From Verrucomicrobiota bacterium (GTDB lineage Bacteria; Verrucomicrobiota; Verrucomicrobiia; Limisphaerales; UBA1096): a DNA stretch of 64,000 nt. Position numbers and translations under genes: made by a program. Every line of letters begins with the position of its first letter. Positions within the stretch are counted from its first letter, which is position 1. This document shows, one piece after another, positions 63,739 to 64,000 of the stretch. A model generated the notes under the pieces. The model worked only from the letters and a program-made list of their open reading frames with translations, searched no databases and was not told the DNA's origin. The DNA lies in contig JASMKO010000060.1 in the NCBI GenBank assembly GCA_030749225.1, positions 1 through 64,000 of the forward strand. Direction: 5' to 3'.

Positions 63739-64000
63739 TCAGTCCGGTGTTTGTCCGAACCAAGCTTTCGGGATGAGGGCTGCTCTCAAGTGGATCGCTT
63801 TCCGGTTCCAGGCCGGCTCTGCGTACATGTAGGTCAGAATGGCATCTCCGTTTTTGGCGAAATGGCAGTCTAGGTTGGTGTATTCAGCGGTTGGATGATT
63901 CCCAATAGTGCCTAGCTTACGCCATGTTTTCCCATGATCATCGGAGAACGCAGCGGTGAGCGGCGTTCGTTCGCCGAAGTGGTGATGTTTGGGCTGAAAC
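63739..64000 (-). CDS. sialidase/BNR-repeat family protein, C-terminal end (partial)
   Basis: Reading the complement, a frame runs from the window edge to a TGA at 63739-63741. It gives about 86 residues, including an Asp-box, FSDDHGKTWRKLG, followed by TNLDCHFAKNGDAILTYMY, as in exo-sialidases and related BNR-repeat glycoside hydrolases. The start lies outside the window. Activity, signal peptide and the catalytic residues cannot be checked from this fragment. Confidence 0.75.
   Translation of the reverse strand, partial: FQPKHHHFGERTPLTAAFSDDHGKTWRKLGTIGNHPTAEYTNLDCHFAKNGDAILTYMYAEPAWNRKAIHLRAALIPKAWFGQTPD

Overview
The window comes from a high-GC (about 60%) bacterium of the PVC superphylum, most likely Verrucomicrobiota. 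I infer this from very large exported proteins that combine lamin-tail (LTD), CotH-kinase, beta-helix and Ca-binding 'DxDxDG' C-terminal modules, together with a sulfatase beside a sodium:solute symporter and BatA-like VWA proteins. No 16S or other marker gene is present. I see no tRNA, rRNA, CRISPR array, transposase or integrase.

Layout. 0-2.8 kb: the end of riboflavin synthase, a hairpin between convergent genes, a sigma-54 activator, and the 5' part of a TAXI-type solute-binding protein. 2.8-9.4 kb: an AT-richer island (60-base samples of 37-38% GC in its left part and 53% in its right part, against 63% in host DNA just before it). It holds a lipoprotein, a DUF692/MNIO-type iron oxidase with an overlapping partner gene, a degenerate nucleotidyltransferase, two tiny membrane-anchored Cys/Gly-repeat proteins, a glutamate-receptor-like K+-type channel and, on the opposite strand, a radical SAM/SPASM peptide-maturase-like enzyme. 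The right edge abuts an orphan fragment that repeats the C-terminus of the TAXI gene, so the island appears to have displaced the 3' end of that gene. 9.5-15.6 kb: a coiled-coil exported protein, mtnA with a TPR gene, an exported protein of unknown function, a DegT-type aminotransferase and an ankyrin-repeat protein. 15.7-41.7 kb: two minus-strand gene trains of giant surface proteins (2452, 2109, 1453 and 1007 aa) with a VWA protein and an NHL protein, interrupted by one alpha/beta hydrolase. 41.9-64 kb: metabolism and housekeeping: aldo/keto reductase, LeuC-type hydro-lyase, tRNA-dihydrouridine synthase, gamma-glutamyltransferase, RfaE2-type adenylyltransferase, exported GH13 amylase, SdiA-regulated-like protein, sulfatase, symporter, hemB, FHA protein, ftsH, topoisomerase III, larB, accB-accC and the end of a sialidase-like gene.

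Two signals stand out. First, the MNIO gene set with Cys/Gly-repeat membrane peptides looks like an uncharacterised ribosomal-peptide or metal-handling system carried on an island. Second, the 8-base palindrome TTGGCCAA (usually within GCTTGGCCAAGC) occurs about 45 times by eye in 64 kb where under one is expected. It is concentrated in signal peptides and is absent from 1946 to 10313, a stretch that contains the whole island. It behaves like a highly iterated palindrome (compare HIP1 of cyanobacteria).
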